64,000 nt of DNA from Aquincola tertiaricarbonis (GCF_000969605.1 NZ_JZUE01000016.1:1-64000); one strand, 5' to 3'. Shown: positions 28,791 through 38,240, numbered from the stretch's first letter. The notes: generated from the letters alone by a model not told the origin. Translations and numbers: made by a program.

Positions 28791-29537
28791 TCTCCTCTTG
28801 CGTTGCCGTGCCTGCTCAAGGTGACGGCCGTCGCCGTGCCTGCCAAAAGAAACGCGTGGGCATCAACCCGTTCATCAAAGACGAGCAGGAGTTGGTCGCA
28901 AACCGGGCGACGACAACGCTACCCTGTGCGCACTCAAGAAGGTGAAAGACGCGGCGCTGTAAGCCGTGACGTCGCTGATCGCCCCCAGCCTGCAATTGAA
29001 ACTGGGCCCTGGACGAAAAGCGCACGGCCTGCAATCTATGGGCAGCCGTTAACCATTTGCTGTTTCACGTCACATCCGTCGTCAGTGCGCGCACCTTCGC
29101 GGCGGCCCCCGAAACCTCTTCTCTGCCGCCTGTGATGCCAGTCAGCGCATTGGTCGGCAAAACCGATTGGCCTCGTGCCGATGTGAGGCACGGCCGGTCC
29201 TATCGCTCAGGACGCCTCGACAACGTGAAGCCATTCGCTGGACTTTTTTGTCAACGCCGGCGGCCGGCGACGCGGGCTGCCAGTGCCCGATGACACTCCC
29301 CTTCCTGACGTGTTAAAGCGCACAGCGGCACTGGGCCGCAGGCGACGATCGAGGACAAGATCCATTCGAGTGGTCATGCAGCAAATCAGCGCTCCAATCG
29401 CGCGCACGGAGGCCGAGACAAGCACACCGGGCCGCTAACGATCTGATGTTCACCCAGCCACTGGGAGATCGCTCATTGAAGGCGAAGTGTTGCGACTGGC
29501 CGTCAGTTCCGAAGGCGTTCCAGCGCCCGCAAGGGCG
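28791..29537. other. non-coding stretch, nothing recognised
   Basis: About 750 bp between the terminator and the SRAP remnant. Short frames on both strands give nothing recognisable; probably decayed DNA. Confidence 0.4.
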
Positions 29538-30040
29538 CTATAGCAAGGCCAGATCGTCGGGGCGTTGCTTCTCAGAGCCCCCGACGAGCAGCGAAGTCTG
29601 ATCCGGTCCGGCGTCATAGTCATCGATGTGGGGCAACGCCAGTGCGGCGGTGGCCTCGTCGAGGCTGCCGCACAGCCACGCTGTAAACGCAGACGGGTAC
29701 AAGGGCACCGCCCGCTTGTCCTGCACAGTCGTCGGCCTAGCGGGGTCAGGCCGGTGCATTCGGTTGAGCAGTGGATGGTGGTCCGCGTTGAGCGTCACCA
29801 TGGTGAAGCTCCGACCACCTCGCCGGTTTCCTTATCCGTCCAGGTGTTCCATAGCCCCGCCATGCCCCACGGCTGCCCACCGGCACGACGATAGCGCCAC
29901 CACTGGTTGTTGCCGGTCTCCCAGTTCGGCTCGACATACACAAGCCAGAACCCGCCGCGGCCGGCACGTCGCTTTCGGGTTGCCAGCAGGCGTCGCTGTG
30001 CAAAAGGAACCGTCCTCCTCGGATCCGGCTCAACATGCCT
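29538..30040 (-). pseudogene. SOS response-associated peptidase (SRAP/YedK) remnant
   Basis: The minus strand reads FWLVYVEPNWETGNNQWWRY, RRAGGQPWGMAGLWNTWTDK and ETGEVVGAS in one frame and, after a one-base shift near 29806, SFTMVTLNADHHPLLNRMHR, PDPARPTTVQDKRAVPLYPS and FTAWLCGSLDEATAALALPH in another. These are the central and C-terminal blocks of SRAP proteins, which crosslink to abasic sites in single-stranded DNA. The N-terminal third, including the catalytic Cys2 region, is absent, so this is a true relic. Confidence 0.75.
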
Positions 30041-30393
30041 GAAACGTGCTCCTACACACCCTTAGGCACGTTGACGTGGCTGCCAAACCAGCGCGCTGTC
30101 TTCCGTGGCTCCGCCAAGGGCGCAGATTTGCAGAGCCGGCGGCGGATAGATGCTGGCCTGCCATCGGTTGATGGCGAGCAGCTTGCCGGGAATGTGGGAC
30201 GGATGCCATCGTACGAGCGACGTTCAAGCACATCTTTGACCTAACAGATGGCAGATCGAATGTTTTCTCGGCGACACCCGCCCTTACAGCGTAAACACTC
30301 GAGTGCTCAAGGACTGGCGCGATGTACCGATATGCAGCTGCGGTGACGCCTCTGTCGCCGTTGTCGTTGAACCCCCTTCACCCGGAAGACGAG
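30041..30393. other. upstream region of the photoactive yellow protein gene
   Basis: No gene seen. It must hold the promoter of the PYP operon. A TTGACC at 30237-30242 could be a -35 box but I see no convincing -10 at the right distance, so I do not call it. Confidence 0.35.
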
Positions 30394-30801
30394 ATGACCA
30401 GCCTTGCACCTAGCGCCGTTTCGATGAAGACGGTCGCGTTCGGAAAGTCCGACGTTGCCAACGTGTTGTCCAAGATGGATGACGCTCAACTCAACAAGCT
30501 CGCCTTTGGTGCCATCGAACTCGACGGCAGCGGTCGCATCATCAAGTACAACGCGGTTGAAGGTGCCATCACCGGCCGTGATCCCAAGACGGTGATCGGC
30601 AAGAGCTTTTTCACGGAGGTGGCACCATGCACAAACCGGCCTGAGTTCAAGGGCGTGTTCGATGCAGGCGTTCGCAACAAGGACCTGAACACCTTGTTTG
30701 AATACACCTTCGACCACCAAATGAAGCCCACGCGTGTGAAGATTCACATGAAACGCGCGATTTCCGGCGATACCTACTGGATCTTTGTGAAGCGCGTCTG
30801 A
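30394..30801 (+). CDS. pyp: photoactive yellow protein (blue-light PAS photoreceptor)
   Basis: 135 residues from ATG 30394, which has GGAAG 6 bases upstream; the core starting at the second Met (30424) is exactly 125 residues, as in Halorhodospira halophila PYP, so this copy has a 10-residue extension. With core numbering, all main chromophore residues are present: Cys69 (EVAPCTN) for the p-coumaroyl thioester, Tyr42, Glu46, Thr50 and Arg52 ([13 protein letters not shown]), and Met100. Residue 98, Tyr in H. halophila, is His (FDHQM). PYP is a cytoplasmic PAS-fold sensor with a blue-light photocycle. The chromophore ligase gene follows directly, confirming the assignment. The output partner is unknown. 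Confidence 0.97.
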   Translation: MTSLAPSAVSMKTVAFGKSDVANVLSKMDDAQLNKLAFGAIELDGSGRIIKYNAVEGAITGRDPKTVIGKSFFTEVAPCTNRPEFKGVFDAGVRNKDLNTLFEYTFDHQMKPTRVKIHMKRAISGDTYWIFVKRV

Positions 30802-32052
30802 ATGATGGCGCCGCCGTCTGTTCACGTGGAACCCGCTTGGCATGCCGACCGAGGCATGCTGGAACGGTTCGTCGCCGACCTGATCTGTGATGAACTCAAG
30901 CAGCTGCGTCCGGGCGGCGCTGCGCTGCCTGAGCGGCCGTGGTCAGCCGACATGGCTCTGGATGAAGCCGGGCTGGGTATGGACTCGCTCGAGTTCCTGG
31001 CCGTAGCGTCCGCACTCAGCGAATGCCTTCATTTGCATGAGAGCGGCTTAGAAGACCTCTTGTTGGCTCGCCGACGTTTCGGTGAATGGCTGGACCTCGT
31101 GTCGGACAGCCTGCTGGCCTTCGACGCCGGCCTGACCTTCCGGACGTCGGGCAGCACTGGCGCGGCCAAGCCCTGCTGCCATTCACTTGCGTCCCTGCAT
31201 CAAGAGGTTGAGTACTTGGCCACGTTGACGCCGGGGGTGCGGCGTGTGCTCACAGCCGTGCCGGCGCACCACATCTACGGCTTCCTGTTCACCGTCCTGC
31301 TGCCGGCGCAGTTGGACTGCGATGAAGTGATTGACATTCGGCGCCAGACCCCACAGTCGCTGGCATCCCTGCTAAAGCCCGGTGACTTGGTCGTCAGTCA
31401 CCCGGCGCATTGGGCGCTGGTGGAGCGGCACGCCGGTCGCCTCCCGGCGGGGGTTCTGGGGGCGAGCTCCACCGCACCCTGCCCGGATGAGCTTGCGCTG
31501 AGCCTGAAGGCGCAGGGGCTTGAGCGCCTCATCCAGATCTACGGCAGTTCGGAGACGGCCGGCATTGCAACCCGCGACTGCGCAGGCGCACCGTATCGGT
31601 TGATGCCGTTCTGGGCCACTCACCCGCACGAGTCCAACAAGCTCCTGCGCACAACGACCAGCGGGCAGGAAGACGCCCATGATGTCCGTGACCTCCTTGA
31701 ATGGCTCGGCAGAGATCTATTCCGTGTCATGGGCCGGTTGGACGAAGCCGTTCAAGTGGCGGGCACAAACGTGTTCCCAGCGCAGGTGCGCACCGTTTTG
31801 TGCAGCCATCCCCGCGTCGCCGACGCGGCTGTGCGGCTGATGACGCCAGCTGAAGGGAATCGCCTGAAGGCTTTTGTCTTGCCGGTGCCTGGCGCTGACC
31901 TGGAAACGCTGAGGGACGAACTGTGGTCTTGGACACAAAAGCGCTTGCCTGTTCCTGCGCGTCCTAAGGCGTTCAGCTTTGGAAGTTCGATTCCGCGCAC
32001 CGCTCTCGGTAAACTGGCCGACTGGCCGGCAACCGTTGGCGCGCCGGCCTGA
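30802..32052 (+). CDS. pcl: 4-coumarate:CoA ligase, PYP-activation type
   Basis: 416 residues; the ATG follows the pyp stop with no gap (TGAATG), so the two are translated together. Adenylate-forming enzyme motifs are complete: FRTSGSTGAAKP (115-123), IYGSSETAG, the hinge GRLDEAVQVAG and the late TALGKL lysine. It activates p-coumarate as coumaroyl-CoA, the donor for loading Cys69 of PYP. Residues 20-100 form a helical N-terminal domain with LGMDSLEFLAVASAL around Ser62, which resembles the phosphopantetheine-site helix of acyl carrier proteins; whether it is modified is unknown. Shorter than plant 4CL enzymes, as expected for the PYP-linked group. Confidence 0.93.
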   Translation: MMAPPSVHVEPAWHADRGMLERFVADLICDELKQLRPGGAALPERPWSADMALDEAGLGMDSLEFLAVASALSECLHLHESGLEDLLLARRRFGEWLDLVSDSLLAFDAGLTFRTSGSTGAAKPCCHSLASLHQEVEYLATLTPGVRRVLTAVPAHHIYGFLFTVLLPAQLDCDEVIDIRRQTPQSLASLLKPGDLVVSHPAHWALVERHAGRLPAGVLGASSTAPCPDELALSLKAQGLERLIQIYGSSETAGIATRDCAGAPYRLMPFWATHPHESNKLLRTTTSGQEDAHDVRDLLEWLGRDLFRVMGRLDEAVQVAGTNVFPAQVRTVLCSHPRVADAAVRLMTPAEGNRLKAFVLPVPGADLETLRDELWSWTQKRLPVPARPKAFSFGSSIPRTALGKLADWPATVGAPA

Positions 32053-32127
32053 CCAGAGACGCCGGCCACTGCAAGAGCAGTTGGCACGGGCTGAGCTGCG
32101 CTATCAAGCTCTTCGCACGAGAGTTGG

Positions 32128-33726
32128 ATGCTTGTCCGATGCGATCGGCCCGGCCCAGCCCGGCACGGTCGCCCCTGTCGTGTCAGTTACCGGGTGTCGC
32201 CCAAGCAACGACTGTTCGACCTCCTCTCCACGCGATGTAGTCCGAGCTGGATCCACATCAGCGAAACGAGACTGCATTCCGCGTGGGCAGTTCGTCTGGC
32301 CAACTCAACCGACCTTAGGGGCGATCCAGCAGTTCCAGCCCCGCCCGGTACGTCAGCGCTGTTGTATACACGGCCGGCGCGTGATAATCCGCTCGAAACG
32401 GGATCGCTGGCGGCGGTTCCTCACATGCATGCGTTTGCAGCTCACACAAGCCAGATGTTCGACTTTCCCGAATGCCTTACGCGAAGTGCACGGCTTGTGG
32501 TGCCGCGCATCGCAGAGCGAGGACTGGCTTTCACATTTGACGTGGACGTGCCATCGCTGCCGGTACGAGGTGACCTCGAGACGGCGAGGCGTTCGCTGCA
32601 CTGGCTCCTACAGGGTGCACTCGGCCTCATCGATGCTGGGCTGCTGGCCATTCATGGATCTGTTAACGACAAGGGGCTGCCTACAGTCCGCATCGCTGGG
32701 GCCGGCGCACTGGTCACTGGACAGCGGCTGGCATCTGCGCTCGACGAGCTGGCCCTGTCGCCGCCCGCCTTGTCCGACCGTACGTTGTTCGTTGCGCGCG
32801 GACACTGTCCCGTCGCTCTTGGGCCACTGGTACTGATCCACGATACAGCGGAAGGGTTCGTGCTAGATGCCACCCTTCCTTTCGTCTGGACGGGCGAGCC
32901 GGCACCTCGACTGCCCTCGGCGCAAGGCGCGGTTGCTTGGGTCCGTCTACCCGAAAACTCAAGGTCCGCGGTGTTTAAGCGCAGGCTGCAGCGGCTAGGC
33001 TGGAAGGTGGTGCTCTTCAACCCCGAAACCGCCATCACGGATGCGGTCGGTCGATTGAGCAGCGAGCAACCTGCGCTGCTACTGGCCCACGAACGGCAGC
33101 CGTCGCTGGACGCGGACGTGATGAACTGGCTGTCGCTTCCAGTCGCATCCGATGTGCACCGCGTGCTGGCGGTTCCGTTGGGGCACCCGGCACTGGAACA
33201 GTTGAGTTCCACCTATCTGCTGCAGGCGCTGCCCTTCAGCCCGCACGATCTCGCCTGTCTAACCGCCGCCCATGAGCCCAACTTTGACGTCACATCGCTG
33301 CCTGCGGCGTTGACCGGGGCCATCCCGACGCCGTCTCTGCTGATCGTTGACGACAACCTGGTCAACCAGGTCGTCATGGCCGCAATGGCTGAGACCATGG
33401 GCTATTCGGCGATCCAAGCGGACAACGGCCAGCAGGGTCTGGACCTGTGCTTGCAGAGCCCCCCTTCAGCCGTGTTGATGGATGTGAACATGCCGGTCAT
33501 GGATGGCATCGAAGCGACACGCCACATACGCGCCCTTCAGCGATCGGGCGTCATGGCGCCGTTTCCCATACTTGGCACCAGCGCTGACGCCACTCCGGAC
33601 AACGCAAGCGCATGCCTGGCCGCCGGAATGGACACCTTCATCACCAAGCCGTTGATGATTGCAGACGTAGCGGCTCAACTGCGACGGCTCAGCCTCGACG
33701 CTCCGAAGTGGGCGAATTGGTCATGA
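32128..33726 (+). CDS. degenerate hybrid kinase/response regulator linked to PYP
   Basis: Up to 532 residues; the start is uncertain (ATG 32128, or ATG 32425, since the first 100 residues look unlike protein). Residues about 115-260 resemble a kinase ATPase domain (ERGLAFTFDVDVPSLPVRGD, LHWLLQGALGLIDAG), but the N box and glycine-rich ATP lid are not recognisable and no phospho-acceptor histidine domain is present, so it is a pseudokinase. Residues about 270-385 look like a receiver fold without its aspartates. Residues 402-522 are a good receiver: LLIVDDNLVNQ, phospho-acceptor Asp452 in LMDVNMPVMDG, LGTSAD and ITKPL. Lies 75 bp behind the ligase on the same strand, so it may be the PYP output component. 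Confidence 0.75.
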   Translation: MLVRCDRPGPARHGRPCRVSYRVSPKQRLFDLLSTRCSPSWIHISETRLHSAWAVRLANSTDLRGDPAVPAPPGTSALLYTRPARDNPLETGSLAAVPHMHAFAAHTSQMFDFPECLTRSARLVVPRIAERGLAFTFDVDVPSLPVRGDLETARRSLHWLLQGALGLIDAGLLAIHGSVNDKGLPTVRIAGAGALVTGQRLASALDELALSPPALSDRTLFVARGHCPVALGPLVLIHDTAEGFVLDATLPFVWTGEPAPRLPSAQGAVAWVRLPENSRSAVFKRRLQRLGWKVVLFNPETAITDAVGRLSSEQPALLLAHERQPSLDADVMNWLSLPVASDVHRVLAVPLGHPALEQLSSTYLLQALPFSPHDLACLTAAHEPNFDVTSLPAALTGAIPTPSLLIVDDNLVNQVVMAAMAETMGYSAIQADNGQQGLDLCLQSPPSAVLMDVNMPVMDGIEATRHIRALQRSGVMAPFPILGTSADATPDNASACLAAGMDTFITKPLMIADVAAQLRRLSLDAPKWANWS

Positions 33727-33980
33727 GTGCTCTTGCGGTTCGGAGCGAGAAGGTGTAAGTGACATCCTCCAGTCGCAGTGACCGTAGCCACAGTTTGGTG
33801 CACGATCAAACACCGCAGCGTGGAGCGCCCGGTGCTGGCGTTCCCGCAGTGCAGGACGGCACAATGGATTTGCGTTTGCACGCCTTCCTGCAACACTGAA
33901 AAATCGCTCACCCAATTCAGGACCCCTCAGCAAGTTCCAGAGACCAGCAGGTGCGGACGATATCCTGCGCGCCAGCGGGC

Positions 33981-34700
33981 TCACGCGGCCGGAATAAAGA
34001 CTTGGAAGACACAGCCCAAGCCGAGCCCCTCGCTGATTAGCTGCACTCGACCTTTATGCGGCTCTACAAGGGAACGAACAATGGCCAACTCTCGCCTGAG
34101 CCCTCCTCCAGTGTGATGTCCCGACGCCTGCCGAAATGGCTCGAAGACCTTGCCCGCTTGTTCCGCTGTCAGACCAACACCATGGTCGGTGATCCTTACG
34201 CGCGTTTCAGGCGCCCGCCTTTCCAGGTCAACTCGCACCTCGCTCCCCGATGCTGAGAACTCGATGGCGTTGCCCTGGAGGTTGGTGAAGACCTGGTGCA
34301 GGCGCGTGGCGTCGCCGAGCACATTCATGTGAGGAGCATCACGTTCAGGCCGTACGCCGCGGGCCTCGGCTGTGACGCGCATCGCGTCAACCGCCCGCTG
34401 CAGCACCAAGTCGAGGGGTAACATGACTGTCTTTACACGCACGGACACCGACACGATCTGGAAGGTCCAGCAGGTCTTCAATGAGGTGTTGTTGCACCTC
34501 GGTGTTGCTGTTGATGACGTCGAGGGTCCTTCGAATGTCCCACTGGGCTATCGATGCCTTTTTTCGAGCAAGTTCGGTCCAGCCTTTCACCGAGGAGAGC
34601 GGATTGCGGAGCTCATGTGCCAACTTGGCCAAGAGCTCATCTTTGGCTTGGTTGGCCTTCCGCCTCCAGGCCGTCGCTGCTCCGGCGATGACGTATTGCC
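33981..34700 (-). pseudogene. histidine kinase, frameshifted remnant
   Basis: The minus strand gives the dimerisation/phosphoacceptor block KDELLAKLAHELRNPLSSVK and TLDVINSNTEVQQHLIEDLL, then, after a frame change near 34455, VLQRAVDAMRVTAEARGV, VLGDATRLHQVFTNLQGNAI and ITDHGVGLTAEQAGKVFEPF with a damaged G2 box. Upstream sensor sequence is not recoverable. It is convergent with the PYP operon. The two halves together would make a normal HisKA-HATPase core. Confidence 0.75.
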
Positions 34701-35222
34701 GGTGCCTGACGCTGCCATCGCTGTAGCTACCTCTTCGACCAGTAGATCCATGCCGAGCGGCCGACGATTTTGCGGCCACCCTACCGATCGGCGAACGGGT
34801 GCTGGGTGGTCTGCGCAGCGGTACTGCGGGGCGCGGTGTCCATTGCGGTATGCAAGCCGTCGGCGGCCACCAGGCGGCTCTAGGATCTGCACCACGAGGG
34901 CGTCTTCGACTGGGTCGCCCCCCGACGCGAGGATCTCGCCGTCGGAAGCGGACGCGGGCCTTGCACCAACATATCCTGGTCAGCACCGGCGTCGACCATG
35001 ACGTACGCGGCAAGGAAAGCGCCAGTCACCGCCCCCGGTTTGGGCCGGGCCTCGGCCGGCCTACAATGCGGTTGGCCGCAGAACGGCCAGGACAGCGGTC
35101 GTCCTCCGCTGCGGAAAAGCATGTCACGACCGCTGTGCTGCAGACACCGGTCAGACAGGTGCCCTCATTCGGCAAAGGCGGAGCCGCCAAGAGTGGGCTT
35201 CAGCCGTCCGCGTTTGCCGGCG
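34701..35222. other. decayed region upstream of the kinase remnant
   Basis: This must have held the sensor part of the broken kinase, but the frames are too scrambled to name a domain. Confidence 0.3.
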
Positions 35223-38200
35223 TCAAAGCGCCTGGCGAGGCTCCGCCTCCGGCGCGCAGCTCATCGCCAGGTGGAGCGCCCGCGCCAACTCTTCCATCGA
35301 GTACGGCTTGGGCAGCAATCGGAACCCATGATCCGGCTGCTGGGACAGCACAAAGCTGTAGCCGCTGGACAGCACGATCGGCAACGAAGAATCGCGTGCC
35401 TGCAATTCCCGGGCAAGATCGATCCCGCTCATGCCGGGCATGACGACATCGGAGAACACAGCATCGAATTCGTGCACGGCGGCGTCCAGCTCTGCCAAGG
35501 CCTCCTCCGCGCTGGACGTAGCCAGCGTCCTGTAGCCGAGGAGGTGCAACGTTTCCTGCACTGACCTCGCAACTTCCGCATTGTCTTCGACCACCAACAC
35601 CAGCCGGCCGTCGCCACCAGGAAGGTGGTCCTCGGCGCGAATCGGTTCTGGCGCCGCGGGTGCGTCGGCCAGCGGCAGCAAAAGCGTGAAGACGCTTCCG
35701 GCCCCCACTTCGCTGCTTACCAGGATGTCACCACCCGACTGCCGGGCGAATCCAAACACTTGCGACAGGCCCAGGCCCGTCCCCTCACCCACGTTCTTCG
35801 TGGTGAAGAACGGGTCAAAGATCCGACGCAGATTGTCGGGCGGGATGCCGCAGCCCGTGTCAGCGACGTCAATCGCCACAAATGGCCGCCGCTCCTCCGG
35901 TCCAACCTGCGGCGCATGCTCCGTCTTGTAGACGCTGATGCACAAGCTGCCGCTGCCCTGCATCGCGTCGCGGGCGTTGACGATGAGGTTTACCAAGGCG
36001 GTCGCAAACTGGTTCGGATCGGCGAATGCATAGGCGGCGCTGTTTGACTCAAATCGTACGCTGATGCGACCGCCCATCAACGAGTCGATCATGTCCTTCA
36101 TCGCCCGCGAACGTTCCGCAACATCGAACACCGCGGGCTGCAGCGCCTGCCGCCGGGCAAATGCCAACAGCTGGCTGGTGAGCGTTCGGGATCGGGCGAC
36201 CGAGTTCGCAATCGAATCGATGAACCGCCCTCGCCTGCTGTCGTGCGCCGGCAGGCGCCGGAGCAGCTCGATCGAGGAGCTGATCACAGCCAGTTCGTTG
36301 TTGAAGTCGTGCGCCACGCCGCCCGTGAGCTGGCCGATGGCCTCCAACTTCTGCGACTGACGCAGCGCTTCTTCTGCCGCCCGCTCGCGCGTCACGTCTC
36401 GCCCCACGGCGTGGATCAGGCCAGCCTCGGGCACTGCCGTCCAGTTGAGCAGCCGATACTCGCCGTCCTTCGCCCTGTAGCGGTTCTCGAACGCCAGTGT
36501 GGCAATTCCCTTGGACAGCTTCTGCACTTCCGCTGTGGTGGCCGGGACATCCTCCGGGTGGAGAAACGCACCGAGCGACTGACCCACCATCTCCTCGGCG
36601 GACCAACCAAGGATGCGCTGTCCTGCGGGATTGACGGCGGTGATGCAGCCCTCAATGTCACAAACGAGCATCAACTCCTGCGAGAGAGCCCACATGCGGT
36701 CCCGGTCTCGCCGGATTTCGACCTCCTGGAGGCGGCTCTCGTGAACGTCCGTGTTCGTTCCCACCCACCGGTTGATGGCGCCGTCTGAGGAGCGCAGCGG
36801 CAGCGCACGGGCCAGGTGCCAACGGTACACGCCGTCGGCCCGGCGCAGCCGGAACTCGTTTTCGTACGCCATGCCAGACGCTAGACTCTGGGCCCACCTC
36901 GCGGCCGTGGCGACATGGTCGTCCGGATGCACGATGCCCAGCCACGCGTCCCCAACGAGCTCGCCGCTTGCCGCCCCGCTGTATTCGTAAACCCTGTCAT
37001 TGAACCAATCCAGGCGCCCATCTGCGGGCGAAGTCCAGACATGGTTGGGCAGCGACTGTGCCAATACCCGGAACTGCTCGGCGCTCTCTCCGGCCGAGCG
37101 CAAGGCCGCATCCCGCTCCCGCTGCTTGCGCAGGCGCTCTAAGGCTTCCCAGCACCGGTCGACAACGGTCGCGACAAGCTGCACTTCTTCGGGCGTCCAG
37201 CGCCTGGGCGACGACTGGTGGACGGCCATGCCTGCGACAAAGCGACCCTGCTTCATCAGCGGCACGCAGATCACCGCCTGGATGGCCGTCGCCCGGTACG
37301 CCGACAAGTCTCCGCCGCGGGTGGCGGGATGGCGGTCGACGTCGTCGTTGACGTAGGGCTTGCCTTGCACCATCAGCCCGTGCACGACTTCGCCGAAATC
37401 GGTGAAGCGATAGCGCCCGACGATGCTGTCCACACCGGCATTGAAGTCGCCGATGAGATCGAAGGTGTCCTGGTCCTCATGCACATGCGCGTAGGCGCAG
37501 CGATTCACGTTCAGATACTTGCCGAGGCGCTCCGCGGTGATGCGCAGCACCTCGGATGGGTCGGATACCTCTCGGGTGGCCTGCGAGAGCTCATCTAGGA
37601 ACCTCAGGCGTGCCTCGCTGCGAACCTGCCGTGTGGTCTCGGCAAAAGTCACGAGCACGCCGTGAATCGAACCCTCGTCGTCCCGCACAGGGCTGTAAGA
37701 AAAGTTGAAGTAGCAGTCCTCAGGGTAGCCGTAGCGCTCGATGCTCAGCTTGAAATCCTCAAAGCCGATGGGACGCCCGCGCAGCACCTCCTCCCACATA
37801 GGGCCGATGATGGGCCAGATCTCATGCCAGGTGGCGGGCGTCGACGCACCCAGTGCGGCTGGATGCTTGTCGCCCAAGATGGCACGATAGGCATCGTTGT
37901 AGATTTGGACATGGTCGGGTCCCCAGGCCAGATACATCGGCAACTGGCAATTGAGGACCAGCGAGGCCGCAGCTTTCAGGCTCACAGGCCAGTCCTTGGG
38001 GTCGCCCAGGCTTGTGCGCGTCCAGTCATGGCTGCGGACAAGCGTGCCCATCTCACCTCCCGCCTGGAGGAAGGTCAGCAAAGCAGAGGTCGGTTGCATC
38101 TGCCGAGCATAGACCAGCGCCATTGCCTCAGGCGCGCGACTCACCGCTCCGACGGTGCGACCGACGATCAAGCCTTGATCCTTGAGCACACTTCGCGGTC

Positions 38201-38240
38201 CGGAGTGAAGCAGGGCAACCTCCCGGACTGGTGGGGCCAA
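35223..38240 (-). CDS. hybrid histidine kinase (PAS-GAF-PAS-PAS-HisKA-HATPase-REC)
   Basis: Up to 1005 residues; ATGs at 38240, 38121 and 38099 are all possible and the family-like sequence starts near residue 48. No TM segments, so cytoplasmic. PAS1 about 65-205 (typical LGDPKDWPVSLKAA start), GAF 215-370, PAS2 386-505, PAS3 515-620, HisKA with phospho-acceptor His644 (GGVAHDFNNELAVISS), HATPase about 740-860 (N box NLIVNARDAM, DTGCGIP, GTGLGLS) and a C-terminal receiver with Asp931 (FSDVVMPGMSG). The GAF domain lacks the CxH or DIP-type motif of a phytochrome, so no bilin binding is evident. It is the nearest complete kinase to the PYP operon, 1.5 kb away. Confidence 0.92.
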   Translation of the reverse strand: MAPPVREVALLHSGPRSVLKDQGLIVGRTVGAVSRAPEAMALVYARQMQPTSALLTFLQAGGEMGTLVRSHDWTRTSLGDPKDWPVSLKAAASLVLNCQLPMYLAWGPDHVQIYNDAYRAILGDKHPAALGASTPATWHEIWPIIGPMWEEVLRGRPIGFEDFKLSIERYGYPEDCYFNFSYSPVRDDEGSIHGVLVTFAETTRQVRSEARLRFLDELSQATREVSDPSEVLRITAERLGKYLNVNRCAYAHVHEDQDTFDLIGDFNAGVDSIVGRYRFTDFGEVVHGLMVQGKPYVNDDVDRHPATRGGDLSAYRATAIQAVICVPLMKQGRFVAGMAVHQSSPRRWTPEEVQLVATVVDRCWEALERLRKQRERDAALRSAGESAEQFRVLAQSLPNHVWTSPADGRLDWFNDRVYEYSGAASGELVGDAWLGIVHPDDHVATAARWAQSLASGMAYENEFRLRRADGVYRWHLARALPLRSSDGAINRWVGTNTDVHESRLQEVEIRRDRDRMWALSQELMLVCDIEGCITAVNPAGQRILGWSAEEMVGQSLGAFLHPEDVPATTAEVQKLSKGIATLAFENRYRAKDGEYRLLNWTAVPEAGLIHAVGRDVTRERAAEEALRQSQKLEAIGQLTGGVAHDFNNELAVISSSIELLRRLPAHDSRRGRFIDSIANSVARSRTLTSQLLAFARRQALQPAVFDVAERSRAMKDMIDSLMGGRISVRFESNSAAYAFADPNQFATALVNLIVNARDAMQGSGSLCISVYKTEHAPQVGPEERRPFVAIDVADTGCGIPPDNLRRIFDPFFTTKNVGEGTGLGLSQVFGFARQSGGDILVSSEVGAGSVFTLLLPLADAPAAPEPIRAEDHLPGGDGRLVLVVEDNAEVARSVQETLHLLGYRTLATSSAEEALAELDAAVHEFDAVFSDVVMPGMSGIDLARELQARDSSLPIVLSSGYSFVLSQQPDHGFRLLPKPYSMEELARALHLAMSCAPEAEPRQAL

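Noticed and set aside
35223-38240. Bacteriophytochrome
   Set aside because: The GAF domain lacks the bilin-binding cysteine and PASDIP-type motif and no PHY domain is seen.
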